Shown here one piece after another: positions 9,581-18,935 of a stretch of DNA of 64,000 nucleotides. The DNA lies in assembly GCF_002968835.1 (NCBI RefSeq), contig NZ_PKQK01000003.1:558001-622000 (forward strand). Reading direction: 5' to 3'. Source of the DNA: Paenibacillus sp. PCH8 (GTDB lineage Bacteria; Bacillota; Bacilli; Paenibacillales; Paenibacillaceae). The first letter of the stretch is position 1, and the number at the start of each line of letters is the position of its first letter. The position numbers and the translations under genes are program-made. The notes beneath the pieces were generated by a model, which saw only the letters and a list, made by a program, of their open reading frames with translations, was not told where the DNA came from and searched no databases.

Positions 9581-10387
9581 CTATACGGCAACAGGGACGT
9601 AAATACAACAATGAATACCTGATTGACTGTTCAGATTATTCATGGAAAAGATATCGTACGCATGCACAACACCATCTGCCCGATCCGTCGTTTCAAGCAG
9701 GACGCGATTGACTTGTTTCATTTCGACTTGGTGCAGGTTCCAGATCGTTTGGAAATCCACATTTTCTTCACTCAACCGACTCACTATCCTTGCAAACTCG
9801 GGGTCACTCGGATACTTGTCATAGTACGTACGGAAAACAGCTACTGAATGCCGTGCGAATTCATCCCAGTTGTGCATACGCTCCCTGAGCGTTATATCCA
9901 GAAATAAAATCCGCATCATTAAACGCTCATTCACATGCATCGAGGAAAAGTGGAAGAGGTTCGTGTCTGCAGCTTCATTCCAGGCAAGTACCTCAGAACG
10001 TTCATTGGTAATGAAGGCGGGGTGAGTCAACTGCCCAATAATGCTCTGCCACCCTGGCTCCAGCTGAGAATACGAAGCAAGGAATTCATGTTCCGTATTG
10101 GGGTCCCATATGTCAAACAGATGGCTCTTCTCTTCCAGCGTTAACTGGAGCGCGTTCGCTATGCTCTCCATCACTTCTCGTGAAGCCGCCAATTCCCTAC
10201 CCTGTTCCAGCCACGTGTAGTACGTTGCACTGACACCAGCCAATACGGCTACTTCTTCCCTTCTTAGACCCGGCGTTCTTCGCTGTCCATAAGATCCCGA
10301 CAATCCGACTTGTTCCGGCTGAATGCGGCTTCTCCGTGATTTCAAAAACTCACCCAGTATTTTATTACGACTCGTTCCTGTGTCCAT
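9581..10387 (-). CDS. XRE-family regulator with MmyB-like ligand domain
   Basis: A 268-residue regulator. The N-terminal HTH includes RRTPGLRREEVAVLAGVS, YYTWLEQGR and MESIANAL, the standard signature of this family, followed by a PAS-like MmyB ligand-binding domain (TNERSEVLAWNEAA and later FARHSVAVFR). AAAGGAAC precedes the ATG. It lies upstream of the aldo/keto reductase in the same orientation, an arrangement common for these regulators, so control of that gene is a reasonable inference. Confidence 0.9.
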   Translation of the reverse strand: MDTGTSRNKILGEFLKSRRSRIQPEQVGLSGSYGQRRTPGLRREEVAVLAGVSATYYTWLEQGRELAASREVMESIANALQLTLEEKSHLFDIWDPNTEHEFLASYSQLEPGWQSIIGQLTHPAFITNERSEVLAWNEAADTNLFHFSSMHVNERLMMRILFLDITLRERMHNWDEFARHSVAVFRTYYDKYPSDPEFARIVSRLSEENVDFQTIWNLHQVEMKQVNRVLLETTDRADGVVHAYDIFSMNNLNSQSGIHCCIYVPVAV

Positions 10388-10549
10388 AACATCGTTCCTT
10401 TTATATAAAGTGAATTGAAGCGAGTCAGACTCTATCCAGAAATGGAAGTCTCTGAATGGCTTTGATATAATTCATTTATTCATATTTCTACAGAATGCTA
10501 GATATCAATTAGCTTAGCATTGACTGGTGTAGAACGAAAGGAGCAGAGC

Positions 10550-12088
10550 ATGATCCCTAAGGTTGGAGATGTGTACTGCGTGTACGTCGAAAAATTACAA
10601 CAATATACCGCCTGCCAGGTAATCGGGCTGAAAGAAACGGAAGGTAAACCTTCCGACACGCTTGCCTCAGTTCTTCAGTTAGATTGGACTGGTGATCAAC
10701 TACCTGATGAAATGCAGCTTCATCAGATGCAACCTCTAATCTGTAATTTCTATTTCTGGAACAATCGAGTTGACCATAGTTACGTGAGTGCTAATGTTCC
10801 TTCACAGTATGTGCTTGCAGGTAACCTCCCTCCTCTCTACACCGAGGAAACGAATTCGTATGGCGGAGGCTGGCCGATCGGAGAAAGACTTCACCTCCAG
10901 CGTGAATGGGAAAGTATTGATGCGATCCGAAGAGCACAGTTCAAACAAGCTGCGGATGATGACGAAGAAGTCATGATTGGCGATCGTGTAATACGGCGCA
11001 GTACGAGTACCCTCCGAGATTTCAGCCCTACATCTGCGGAAGATGTAACCGAACTTGCCAAGCTACCTTGTCTGACACATATTGAAATGGATGGATATAT
11101 GGAATCCATCTTTCCATTTATAGAGGACAATCCGTTCATCAAAGAGCTTCATATCATACATCATGGTCAAACGATGCTGGATATCAGCAAGAGTCACCTG
11201 ACCAAACTCATTGTGGATGTCAGCGGGTTGGAGCGGTTGATTTTGAACACGAAGATGACGAGTCTGAACTTCACAGGAGAGCTGTCCCCTAGTCTTTGTA
11301 TCGTAGCTCATGAAGATGGTAAACGCATCACTCTGAATGTCCCAGTGGACTTGTCACAGGTTACTGGTATTTCGCGACTTGAAGGTCTGTATATCAGAGA
11401 TATCACAGAACTCAATCTGGAGCCAATTGTGCAGTACTATCCTGAGCTTTCAGAATTACGATTGTGGGGTAAACCCGGCAATGTATCCCATATAGAAACG
11501 ATTCAGCATTTGGTGACTTTGCAAACCTTCACTACATATGACGTGTTCGGCTTCGACGGTGATCAATTCCCTGATCCAGAGCTGCTTCCCGAATTGACTA
11601 CGCTGTGGCTAACGAGCCTGCCTGCCGATGCAGCCAAGTCGATCAAAACAAAATATAAAAAATTTGCTACTGCCGGACTTGATGTGGAGATCACCAAAGC
11701 ACGCAAACCGGAATGGCTTGCCGAGAACCTGAACAATCCGTTTCGGGATTGGGATGGACGGGACCACATCAAGGCAGCACACGCGAAAAAAGCAGCTCAA
11801 TTGTACAAGCAGTGCTTGAAGGAAATCCGTCAATTAAGTCAAGGTCCCATGGATCAGGAGTCTATACACAAGCAGCTCGTCTCCATGGTTGAAAACTACA
11901 CCCAGACCTTCAACAAGATGGATGCCAAGACCGGCTTTATTGAAACGATAGAGCGTGAGGAGATTTACGTTGTACTAGAGGGATTGATGGATCAGTTGGT
12001 ACAGGAGTTGGAATTGCGGCAAGATGATTCGGTTAAGGTTAATCACGAGGAATTATATGAGGTATTTGATCGTTTGAGGGATTTCTAG
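10550..12088 (+). CDS. Imm26-like plus leucine-rich-repeat-like protein
   Basis: A 512-residue cytoplasmic protein. Residues 1-100 (beginning MIPKVGDVYCVYVEK) look like a small beta-rich domain of the Imm26 type found in polymorphic-toxin immunity proteins. The centre, about 160-390, has irregular leucine-rich repeats (LTKLIVDVSGLERLIL, LPELTTLWLTSLP). The C-terminal about 120 residues are helical and charged. I chose the ATG at 10550 because AGGAG lies 7-8 bases upstream; the upstream in-frame start at 10520 lacks a site. Function is unknown; immunity or protein-binding is an inference from the domains. Confidence 0.7.
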   Translation: MIPKVGDVYCVYVEKLQQYTACQVIGLKETEGKPSDTLASVLQLDWTGDQLPDEMQLHQMQPLICNFYFWNNRVDHSYVSANVPSQYVLAGNLPPLYTEETNSYGGGWPIGERLHLQREWESIDAIRRAQFKQAADDDEEVMIGDRVIRRSTSTLRDFSPTSAEDVTELAKLPCLTHIEMDGYMESIFPFIEDNPFIKELHIIHHGQTMLDISKSHLTKLIVDVSGLERLILNTKMTSLNFTGELSPSLCIVAHEDGKRITLNVPVDLSQVTGISRLEGLYIRDITELNLEPIVQYYPELSELRLWGKPGNVSHIETIQHLVTLQTFTTYDVFGFDGDQFPDPELLPELTTLWLTSLPADAAKSIKTKYKKFATAGLDVEITKARKPEWLAENLNNPFRDWDGRDHIKAAHAKKAAQLYKQCLKEIRQLSQGPMDQESIHKQLVSMVENYTQTFNKMDAKTGFIETIEREEIYVVLEGLMDQLVQELELRQDDSVKVNHEELYEVFDRLRDF

Positions 12089-12151
12089 GTTGCATGTTAC
12101 GATTCGTCTATTCGCTAGAACGGCAATATTGTGCCAGAAAACTATTTATGT

Positions 12152-12189
12152 AAAGAGGGTCTGTCGTGAACATGGTGGGACCCTCTTTT
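12152..12189 (+). terminator. Terminator of the LRR-like gene
   Basis: Stem AAAGAGGGTC / GACCCTCTTT, ten perfect base pairs with a 17-base loop, ending in TTTTG, 63 bases after the stop. Confidence 0.8.
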
Positions 12190-12410
12190 GTGTGAGTACA
12201 ATTACGTATATAGCAGGTTCACATTTAACAATAGTATATATCTATAAATGAAGCTCATTGAAACACCCAGACTCCATTATATGTTCTCGGAACTTGCTAC
12301 ATTTCATCAAAAAAATCTGCAATTCATATCGCTGGATCTACCATGAAATTTTCAAATGTAGCTATCGTTCCATGTTCTTGATGTTCAATGTCTGCATATC
12401 CAATCATTTT

Positions 12411-12721
12411 TCAACTCGGGTATAGATATCGGACAATCTCTTCTTCACAATATCTAACTACCTTTAGGATTTCCGGATTATTTTGACATTCAGGTTAACC
12501 CCATACTCCACCAACAACTTAACTACTTCCGGTTGATTGCAGATTAAGGCAAGGTCGAGTGGCGTCAATGCTATGTATTTGCTGAGTACGATCTCTTCTT
12601 CGAGATCCATGCCCTGTTTAATGGATTTTTCTAAAGCACCCATGTCTCCCTCATATATTGCCCTAGCGTGATCAGGAAGCGTTTCAAATGATCCTTGATT
12701 TCCGATTTTGAACAAATTTAT
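12411..12721 (-). pseudogene. Ankyrin-repeat protein remnant, frameshifted
   Basis: Reading leftward, an ankyrin segment is clear (ARAIYEGDMGALEKSI, then LTPLDLALICNQPEVVKLLVEYGVNLNVK). The frame then stops at 12464. If one A is added to the AAAA run at 12481-12484 the protein continues NNPEILKVVRYCEEEIVRYL up to a stop at 12411, which fits the usual continuation of ankyrin proteins of this type. The N-terminus is also missing, because upstream sequence is occupied by the membrane-protein gene. A further short relic reading MIGYADIEHQEHGTIATF lies just beyond, at about 12323-12406. The region 12190-12410 holds nothing else I recognise. Confidence 0.7.
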
Positions 12722-12747
12722 AACCGCCTTGCGTTTGCACTTATTGG

Positions 12748-13533
12748 CTACACGACTACCAGTCTTTTTTTCATACTCTTTGCTAATATTGCACCCACTA
12801 CAAATTGGATAAGTAATGATAAAATTGATAATTTCCAGTCTATCAATACCCAAAGTGGCGAGAAAATCATACTCAGTTTAAGAAATGAATCTAATTTACC
12901 TCTAATATATAACTCACCCTCGACCCAGACTGAAATAACTGTAGCCAAAAACATAACTCCCAGTGAAACTGTAACAAAACAAGCACCTAAATAAAATCTA
13001 TTCCATGCACTACTTTCTACCAATGCAAGTACAACGAACCATGCCGTAACAAAGAACATAATGAAAATAATTAGAATAGGTTTCAACGGCTTATACAAAC
13101 GAAGAATGGAAGCAGAAGCTTCTCCCGAGCTATCCTGCGAATCTATTTTATTTTTTTGTTTCTCAAGTTTCTTCATTTCAACTTTTATGAAACTCATTAT
13201 CGTTGAAAGGATGGATGTATCCCGCTGGGAATAAAAACCTCTTATTAATTCTCGCATATCTTCAGAAAAGTAAGAACTGCACTCGCCAAATTTGTCGTAT
13301 AAATTTTGAACTGCTCCTGCATGATTATGTTGTGCCAACACACTAGCTATTGCGGCCTCAACTCTAGTGTATGACTCCATCTTCTTTTGAATTTGAGCTA
13401 ATTGATTCTTGTTATCCGTTTCGATCATTACTTTGAATTCTTTGTATAACCATATGATGACTGTACACACAATGGTTGAAATCAGCGATATCTCAGGGTT
13501 CATTTTGAAATAATTTAATAGTTCTTGAAGCAC
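12748..13533 (-). CDS. Hypothetical four-helix membrane protein with coiled coil
   Basis: About 261 residues. An N-terminal membrane segment (ISLISTIVCTVIIWLY) is followed by a soluble, coiled-coil-like region of about 120 residues and three C-terminal hydrophobic segments. I place the start at the GTG 13531-13533 since AAAGGTG lies about 9 bases upstream; a GTG four codons earlier is also open. No family recognised. The 3' end abuts a decayed ankyrin gene, so the C-terminus may have been altered by the same event. It is 29 bp downstream of a DUF6809-like gene, likely co-transcribed. Confidence 0.6.
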   Translation of the reverse strand: MLQELLNYFKMNPEISLISTIVCTVIIWLYKEFKVMIETDNKNQLAQIQKKMESYTRVEAAIASVLAQHNHAGAVQNLYDKFGECSSYFSEDMRELIRGFYSQRDTSILSTIMSFIKVEMKKLEKQKNKIDSQDSSGEASASILRLYKPLKPILIIFIMFFVTAWFVVLALVESSAWNRFYLGACFVTVSLGVMFLATVISVWVEGELYIRGKLDSFLKLSMIFSPLWVLIDWKLSILSLLIQFVVGAILAKSMKKRLVVV

Positions 13534-13562
13534 AATACACCACACCTTTATATTAAAAATAC

Positions 13563-13835
13563 TTATTCAACTTTTGTACCTACCTCTACCATAACCATAG
13601 CGCCTGTCTTAAAACCCTTGACAAAACAAGCAGCTGAGTACGATGAATGCACTTGATCTATAAGATCCATCATTTGTTCAAGGTCTTGAAAATCCTGTTT
13701 TGATAATTTGCTTTGGAACCTCTCTATGTACATGGTAACTTTCTTATTCAACTCTCGGTACTCCGCATCTTGAGGAACAATATTCTCTTCTGGTCTGAGA
13801 TTACCGTAATATAATTCTTCTATTATATTTCCCAC
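13563..13835 (-). CDS. Small DUF6809-like protein
   Basis: A 90-residue protein whose start (IIEELYYGNLRPEE), central YRELNKKV and C-terminal FVKGFKTGAMVMVEV match by memory the DUF6809 family of small Firmicutes proteins, often encoded near prophage or accessory genes. GTG start 13833-13835, with AAAGGAGG eight bases upstream. Function unknown. It is the first gene of a likely two-gene unit with the membrane protein downstream. Confidence 0.7.
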   Translation of the reverse strand: MGNIIEELYYGNLRPEENIVPQDAEYRELNKKVTMYIERFQSKLSKQDFQDLEQMMDLIDQVHSSYSAACFVKGFKTGAMVMVEVGTKVE

Positions 13836-14089
13836 ATCACAGCCCTCCTTTCTCTAATAAATGCCTAGTACTCATCTCATGACAATTATATAAGATTCAG
13901 AGAAAATGATGGGGTTTTATGCAATATTCGCATGTAATTCTTATAGCCTTCATAGAAAATCGCATTTTACATGCTTTCTTTGACATAATAATGCAATGCT
14001 TGTTGAGCCCTACCTCGGGAATATGCTAAGATAATGGACACCTATTTCCACAAGATCCTATTACAAATCAACAGTACAGAAAGGACACT

Positions 14090-15208
14090 ATGAATCCTTC
14101 ATCACTGTCATCCAAGTTACAACATATCATTCCACCGCTGGATCTGCGAAGCTGTCTGGTCAGCGTACGCGGTGAGATCATGTACGAACACTACCGCAAC
14201 CACGAGGCTGCGACAGATATTGCAAAAATCAATTCATGTACCAAGAGTGTGCTGTCCGCGCTCATCTGTATAGCGATGGATAAAGGCTTGTTGCCAGAGG
14301 CATCTACCCCAATCTCCACCTTTTTTCCACAGTTGACATCCGATCCTGATCCTCGCAAACCAGCGATTACGCTGGAACAACTGCTCACCATGACAGCCGG
14401 ATTCAACTGGGACGAATTCGGCGGGCAGAATTCATTCCCTCGCATGACCCGCACCGATCATTGGGTGGATTTTGCGTTGGAACAACGCCTAAGTCATGAA
14501 CCGGGTACATACATGGAATACAATTCAGGAGTATCACAGATTCTATCCGCCATCCTGATGCAAAATGTAGGCATGAACGTAGCCGAGTTCGCAGAACGTT
14601 ATCTTTTTGACCCTCTGGAAATTAAGCATTATGAATGGGAAAGCGACCCTCAAGGTGTTCATACAGGTGGGTTTGGTCTAAAGTTGTTGCCCGTAGATCT
14701 GTTGAAATTCGGTCAGCTGTTTCTACAGCAAGGTATATGGGAGGGGCAGTCTCTCATTTTAAATCATCTCGTCTCCCGTTCAACGCAGCCTTTCATTACA
14801 GTCAGTCCACCAAATCACGGCAGTTATGCTTGGCATTGGTGGGTGGATGTCTATCCGAACGAAAGGTCTTCCGCCGAAGATATTGCTGCTGAAGACGACA
14901 AACCCAATCTCCATTATTATTACGCGCGAGGGTTTGGTGGGCAGTATGTATACATTGTCCCTCAGCTGGAACTCGTTACGGTGTTAACCAATGATAAACG
15001 AAAGAAAGAGAAACCTCCGCTGGATGTTTTCCCTCGATTAATCGCCCCGAGCTATGGAAAATGTTATAAACGCAGGCAGTCCTTCTATCCTGTCCGACCA
15101 ATGAACCCCCAACCTTATGTAGGCATTAACCAGCCCATAGGCTGGGGTTTTCGTCATGCCAAAGCTTCTTCGATTGCAATCGTTATTGGATACGGACCAG
15201 ACTCTTGA
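14090..15208 (+). CDS. Serine hydrolase, class C beta-lactamase family
   Basis: A 372-residue serine hydrolase of the beta-lactamase/D,D-peptidase fold, cytoplasmic by lack of a signal peptide. The nucleophile motif is S49-C-T-K52, the second motif Y144-N-S, and a GFGG segment near residue 282 may stand for the third. AAAGGA precedes the ATG. The last about 35 residues run through a hairpin (15130-15150) and overlap the convergent gene by 55 bp. Reading one base later, a frame ends at 15104 just before that hairpin, so a single-base insertion near 15050 is possible. Physiological substrate unknown. Confidence 0.85.
   Translation: MNPSSLSSKLQHIIPPLDLRSCLVSVRGEIMYEHYRNHEAATDIAKINSCTKSVLSALICIAMDKGLLPEASTPISTFFPQLTSDPDPRKPAITLEQLLTMTAGFNWDEFGGQNSFPRMTRTDHWVDFALEQRLSHEPGTYMEYNSGVSQILSAILMQNVGMNVAEFAERYLFDPLEIKHYEWESDPQGVHTGGFGLKLLPVDLLKFGQLFLQQGIWEGQSLILNHLVSRSTQPFITVSPPNHGSYAWHWWVDVYPNERSSAEDIAAEDDKPNLHYYYARGFGGQYVYIVPQLELVTVLTNDKRKKEKPPLDVFPRLIAPSYGKCYKRRQSFYPVRPMNPQPYVGINQPIGWGFRHAKASSIAIVIGYGPDS
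15130..15150. terminator. Hairpin inside the 3' end of the serine hydrolase gene
   Basis: CCAGCC-CATA-GGCTGG followed by GGTTTT. It has terminator form but lies inside the annotated coding frame of the plus-strand gene and just past the stop of the minus-strand gene. That supports the idea that the plus-strand gene originally ended earlier. Confidence 0.5.
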
Positions 15209-16176
15209 TTAGAGATCACAACCAGTTGTAGATCATAGTCCGGATACACGGAAGACATGAACGACACACCTGGATCGAACCCCATGACATGAAATTTGAA
15301 AATATCTTCCGCCTTGCGGTCAATCCAGATCCCTTGCCCATAGTACTCTTCGTCTTCTTGATGAGCATGTGGAGTTAATAACTGCCGCGTCGTCTCTTCA
15401 TTCAACAATTGGTGTCCCAGCAAAGCATCCCAAAATCGGATCATATCCGGTGCTGTACCATATGCCCCACCATCTGATCCACCTTTGACAGGAATGGAGA
15501 ACATATTGGTGTTCCAGGAGCCATCTTCATGATCGATATACCCTAAAGCTGTGTTACGCGGGAGCTGATCTGTTAAGAAATAACCGGAGTCCTTCATGCT
15601 ACACCGTTTGAAAATGTGCTCTCCCACATAATCTGTAAACGACAGTCCTGAATGTTGTTCCACGATAAGCCCCAGCACAATAAAAGCCGCATTGTTATAG
15701 TGGAATTGCTGCCCCGGAGCAGACTTCATCGGCAGATGCTGAAACATGGGCAGAAAGTCACTCAATTGCCGCATCACGTAAACCGGTCTGTCTTTCCACA
15801 ATTCTGAAAAGTCTTCCATCACTTCTTCATCGAAATAATCTGGAATACCTGACGTGTGTGTTAACAACTGATGGATGGTAATTCCTTCGTCCCATAGTGG
15901 AAACTCCACATCCAACACATCGTTCAGCTTGGAATCAGCAGACAACTTGCCTGCTTCAATTAGATGGCATATACTCACTGCCGTGAAGATCTTACATCCT
16001 GATGCAATTCCGAAGCGTGTATCCACCTGATTGGCAAGTTCTTCACTGCGATTCGCATAACCTCGTTTCATATTCAAAAGGGTTTTCCCGGCTTGCTGGA
16101 GTAATACAACACCCGAAAAATTCACACGTTCCATGACTTCTTCTACTTTTGTTGTCAACTCTACTGCATTCAACAT
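15154..16176 (-). CDS. Serine hydrolase, class C beta-lactamase family
   Basis: A 340-residue class C-type serine hydrolase with motif S59-G-C-K62, Y160-N-N, and HTSG at 107-110, so active-site residues are intact. No signal peptide is visible, so it is not a typical secreted beta-lactamase; esterase or peptidase activity is as likely. The start is the ATG 16174-16176, with AGGTGAG upstream; a GTG four codons earlier is possible. It is only distantly like the convergent hydrolase it overlaps, so this does not look like a simple tandem duplication. Confidence 0.87.
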   Translation of the reverse strand: MLNAVELTTKVEEVMERVNFSGVVLLQQAGKTLLNMKRGYANRSEELANQVDTRFGIASGCKIFTAVSICHLIEAGKLSADSKLNDVLDVEFPLWDEGITIHQLLTHTSGIPDYFDEEVMEDFSELWKDRPVYVMRQLSDFLPMFQHLPMKSAPGQQFHYNNAAFIVLGLIVEQHSGLSFTDYVGEHIFKRCSMKDSGYFLTDQLPRNTALGYIDHEDGSWNTNMFSIPVKGGSDGGAYGTAPDMIRFWDALLGHQLLNEETTRQLLTPHAHQEDEEYYGQGIWIDRKAEDIFKFHVMGFDPGVSFMSSVYPDYDLQLVVISNQESGPYPITIAIEEALA

Positions 16177-16267
16177 TTTGTTGCTCACCTACTTGTCTAT
16201 GTATTCATTACATTCTCATTCTTAATTCTTCGTCATATCCTGCATACCTGCCAAATTTCCATAAAAA

Positions 16268-16303
16268 GAAGGATTAATCCCTTATAAAAGGAAATAACCC
16301 TTC
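16268..16303 (-). terminator. Terminator of the TetR-family gene
   Basis: Nested stem GAAGG-TTA...TAA-CCTTC with an inner CCTT/AAGG. On the minus strand it is followed by TTTTTATGG, 17 bases after the TetR stop. Confidence 0.6.
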
Positions 16304-16319
16304 TTCAGACAACGTAAGA

Positions 16320-16913
16320 TTAAGTTTGACAAAGCATGCTCAAATGCTGTTCAATCACTTGTTCCACTCGTTTTACTGTAAGTCTATCTGGCTGCATTAA
16401 CATATGAATGGCGAGTCCATCCACAAGAGCATATAACTTCTCTGTTTCCATCTCGGCATCCAGTTCAGGATGTGTCATCCCCTGCTTCTGCAACTCCAGT
16501 ATCACCCATTGAACCGATCGATACATCCCTTGATGCATCTGATCACTTAACTTTTTTAATTCGGGGTACACCAATAATTTGGCTGTAAACGAAAACCAGA
16601 CCTCCATTTCCATCATTCTATCTTCGTCCAACGGGAGAAATTGCAAGAGCAGATTCTTCATATCCTGCAGTACAGATTCACTCATCTGTAACGCCTCCAC
16701 CCTTTTCTGTACCCGTTCTGCAAAAAGGTTCATACAAAAGGTGAACAATTCGGCCTGTGTGGCAAAATAATGACGCATGGAACCTACAGATAGTCCCGCT
16801 TCCTTCGCTATATTCCGAACTGTAGCATGCTCCAGTCCGTGCTCTTGTATGACCCGGATTGCTGCATCAGCAACGATTATCCTTTGAGCTTCATGATCTA
16901 CGATTTTTGGCAT
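16320..16913 (-). CDS. TetR-family transcriptional regulator
   Basis: About 197 residues from MPKIVDHEAQR. The N-terminal HTH is typical (HATVRNIAKEAGLSVGSMRHYF), followed by a helical ligand domain. The start at 16913 fits the family; a GTG at 16952 would add 13 residues. There is no good ribosome binding site, and TATAAT sits only 8 bases upstream, so leaderless translation is possible. It is divergent from an alpha/beta hydrolase across a region with a small palindrome, so it probably regulates that gene. Confidence 0.88.
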   Translation of the reverse strand: MPKIVDHEAQRIIVADAAIRVIQEHGLEHATVRNIAKEAGLSVGSMRHYFATQAELFTFCMNLFAERVQKRVEALQMSESVLQDMKNLLLQFLPLDEDRMMEMEVWFSFTAKLLVYPELKKLSDQMHQGMYRSVQWVILELQKQGMTHPELDAEMETEKLYALVDGLAIHMLMQPDRLTVKRVEQVIEQHLSMLCQT

Positions 16914-16969
16914 GACAACATTATACACCAAGCTTCTCTTTTTGTAATACACTGTGCTATAATCTTTTT

Positions 16970-16982
16970 AATACTTTGTATT
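16970..16982. promoter_or_regulatory. Candidate TetR operator, 5-3-5 palindrome
   Basis: AATAC-TTT-GTATT lies between the divergent TetR and hydrolase genes. TATAAT-like hexamers point both ways nearby (plus strand 16958-16963). Size and place suit a TetR-type operator; binding is inferred. Confidence 0.45.
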
Positions 16983-17020
16983 AAATAAAAAAAAGCTGTA
17001 GGAGAGGAATTCATAAGATC

Positions 17021-18034
17021 ATGCATACGACCATCCCCACCTCAAAACGCAAAAAATTCGGAGTTTTCACCTTCATAATCAGGATATTATGCACAATCTT
17101 ATTACTGATTGGAGCGTCATTCCTTTATGAGTGGTTTGCCTCATCGCAAGCCAAAGAGGATTTCCCACCTCCCGGAAAGTTAGTTCAAGTCAGCGGTTAC
17201 CAATTACACATCAATAAACAAGGCAGTGGTTCGCCAACCGTCCTTATGGAGGCTGGAAGTGGTGAGACCAGTTTGTCGTGGAGAGACATCCCTGCCGAAC
17301 TAGCCCAACATGCAACGGTGGTCACGTATGATCGCGCAGGATACGCCTGGAGTGAATCTGCATCCACAGAACGTACAGGTGCGAATATCGTTCAGGACTT
17401 ACATACAGCTCTGGAGAAGGAAAATATCCGTGGCCCTTACATTCTGGTAGGGCATTCCCTTGGTGGTATGTATGCCAGACTCTTCGCACAGTCGTATACA
17501 AGTGAGGTTCAGAGCCTTGTCCTCATTGATGCGCGACCTGAGGATGATGAACGGAACACAAAGGCTTTGTTGGAACAGGCTCAGTTTCAGGGAAACCCGC
17601 CTGCCTCCTTGTTATCTTTACTGAAGGTATCTGGAGCTTTCAGATTATTCCCAGACTTTATGCTTGATGGTCTGGTTGCCAAGCAAGATCGGGATACTTT
17701 TGTTAATGTGATTGCTACCCCTTCCTATTTTCACGCCAAAGAAGAAGAAGCCCTCCACGCCCATTCAACAGAAGATGCCATTCGTGGCCAACGTCTTGGA
17801 TCAATCCCTGTACGTATCATTGCACGCGGACGTCCTCAAGACTATGCTAGTGCAGGGATTCCGGTTGACATTGGGCAGAAGCTCGAATCCATATGGCAAT
17901 CGGGGCAACGGAACATGTTGAATATATCGAAGGATAGTCAGCTCATTGTGGCCACCCGCAGCGGGCATATGATTATTCACGATGAACCTGAACTGGTTGT
18001 GAAAACAATCCTTGAGCTAATCTCTGATAAGTAG
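17021..18034 (+). CDS. Membrane-anchored alpha/beta hydrolase
   Basis: A 337-residue hydrolase with an N-terminal membrane anchor (about residues 14-38) and an extracellular or membrane-facing alpha/beta fold. The nucleophile elbow is GHSLGG with Ser146; YDRAGYAWSE is the usual strand-4/oxyanion region, and His in RSGHMI completes the triad, with an acid likely in LVLIDARPE. AGGAGAGGA precedes the ATG. Divergent from the TetR regulator. Substrate unknown. Confidence 0.88.
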   Translation: MHTTIPTSKRKKFGVFTFIIRILCTILLLIGASFLYEWFASSQAKEDFPPPGKLVQVSGYQLHINKQGSGSPTVLMEAGSGETSLSWRDIPAELAQHATVVTYDRAGYAWSESASTERTGANIVQDLHTALEKENIRGPYILVGHSLGGMYARLFAQSYTSEVQSLVLIDARPEDDERNTKALLEQAQFQGNPPASLLSLLKVSGAFRLFPDFMLDGLVAKQDRDTFVNVIATPSYFHAKEEEALHAHSTEDAIRGQRLGSIPVRIIARGRPQDYASAGIPVDIGQKLESIWQSGQRNMLNISKDSQLIVATRSGHMIIHDEPELVVKTILELISDK

Positions 18035-18076
18035 AGATATTTTTCTTCAGAACATCCTGCGCTCGATCCAATGTTA

Positions 18077-18120
18077 AAGGGCTGTTCCGATAGCCATGTG
18101 TATGACTTGGAACAGCCCTT
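18077..18120. terminator. Hairpin after the alpha/beta hydrolase
   Basis: Twelve perfect pairs, AAGGGCTGTTCC / GGAACAGCCCTT, with a 20-base loop. No T tract follows on the plus strand, so rho-independent termination is uncertain, but the position between two convergent genes fits. Confidence 0.6.
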
Positions 18121-18175
18121 CAAGCAATGAACATTAAGATTAGATCTAATAAGTTCGGGTTTAAGAAAACAAATG

Positions 18176-18904
18176 TTAGCGTAACGCTTGCAGGTCCGAC
18201 TCGGGACTTCCTGCACTCTTCTTCATTTCACGGGGAGTCCTCGTATTGATCAGATAATACAATGCGGCATAGATTGTAGTGATAAACGTGCCAAAAAACA
18301 GGCAAAACGCCAGAGAAGGTCGACTCACACTTTCGTGCATCAGCTCAATCAGGGTCTCGCGATTCGTCAGTGCATCCCAGCTATTCAGTCGATATACACG
18401 TCCAAGCAAGACTCCATAACTCCCCAAAGCACAGCCTGCCAGTACAAAAATCCAGGATGCCCAACGTCCAATTCGGTGATAGATCACTTCCTGAAGCTGA
18501 TACATTGACAGGAAGCCAAGCAGGAGTCCAGTCCAGACAAACATTAATACAACGCTCAAATCATACCAATAGGTGTAGTCCACCCCATTCCCACCATAAT
18601 AGCGGGAACTTCTAGCCGTCAGATGAATTAGATCCGTAACAATGTAGGAAGAATTCGGGTAAAATAACAACCACAGCAGCCCACTTGCCACTGCAAGCCA
18701 TGAAGCACCTTTCCACTTCACATCACTCAGAAGATAAGCTGCATAAGAGAACACAAAAGGAATCCAGCCCAAGAACAGATTCCAGATCAAGAAGCGGAAA
18801 TAACGCTGATCCAGCCAATCTGCGGCTACGTAGTACAAGCCAAGCGTTACTATTGTGACCACACTAAGGAAAATAAATATGCGAATATAATTCAGTTTTC
18901 TCAA
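18176..18904 (-). CDS. DUF1361 membrane protein
   Basis: An integral membrane protein of about 242 residues with six or seven hydrophobic segments. The phrases WNLFLGWIPFVFS, LWLLFYPNSSYIVTDLIHL and WYDLSVVLMF are the conserved parts of DUF1361, a family of unknown function. I prefer the TTG at 18902-18904, with GTGAGG 8 bases upstream; a GTG at 18919 is the alternative. It follows the unknown gene at 18936 by a short gap and is probably in the same transcript. Confidence 0.85.
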   Translation of the reverse strand: MRKLNYIRIFIFLSVVTIVTLGLYYVAADWLDQRYFRFLIWNLFLGWIPFVFSYAAYLLSDVKWKGASWLAVASGLLWLLFYPNSSYIVTDLIHLTARSSRYYGGNGVDYTYWYDLSVVLMFVWTGLLLGFLSMYQLQEVIYHRIGRWASWIFVLAGCALGSYGVLLGRVYRLNSWDALTNRETLIELMHESVSRPSLAFCLFFGTFITTIYAALYYLINTRTPREMKKSAGSPESDLQALR

Positions 18905-18935
18905 TGATTCTGACCTCACTTGATTAAATTCTTAA

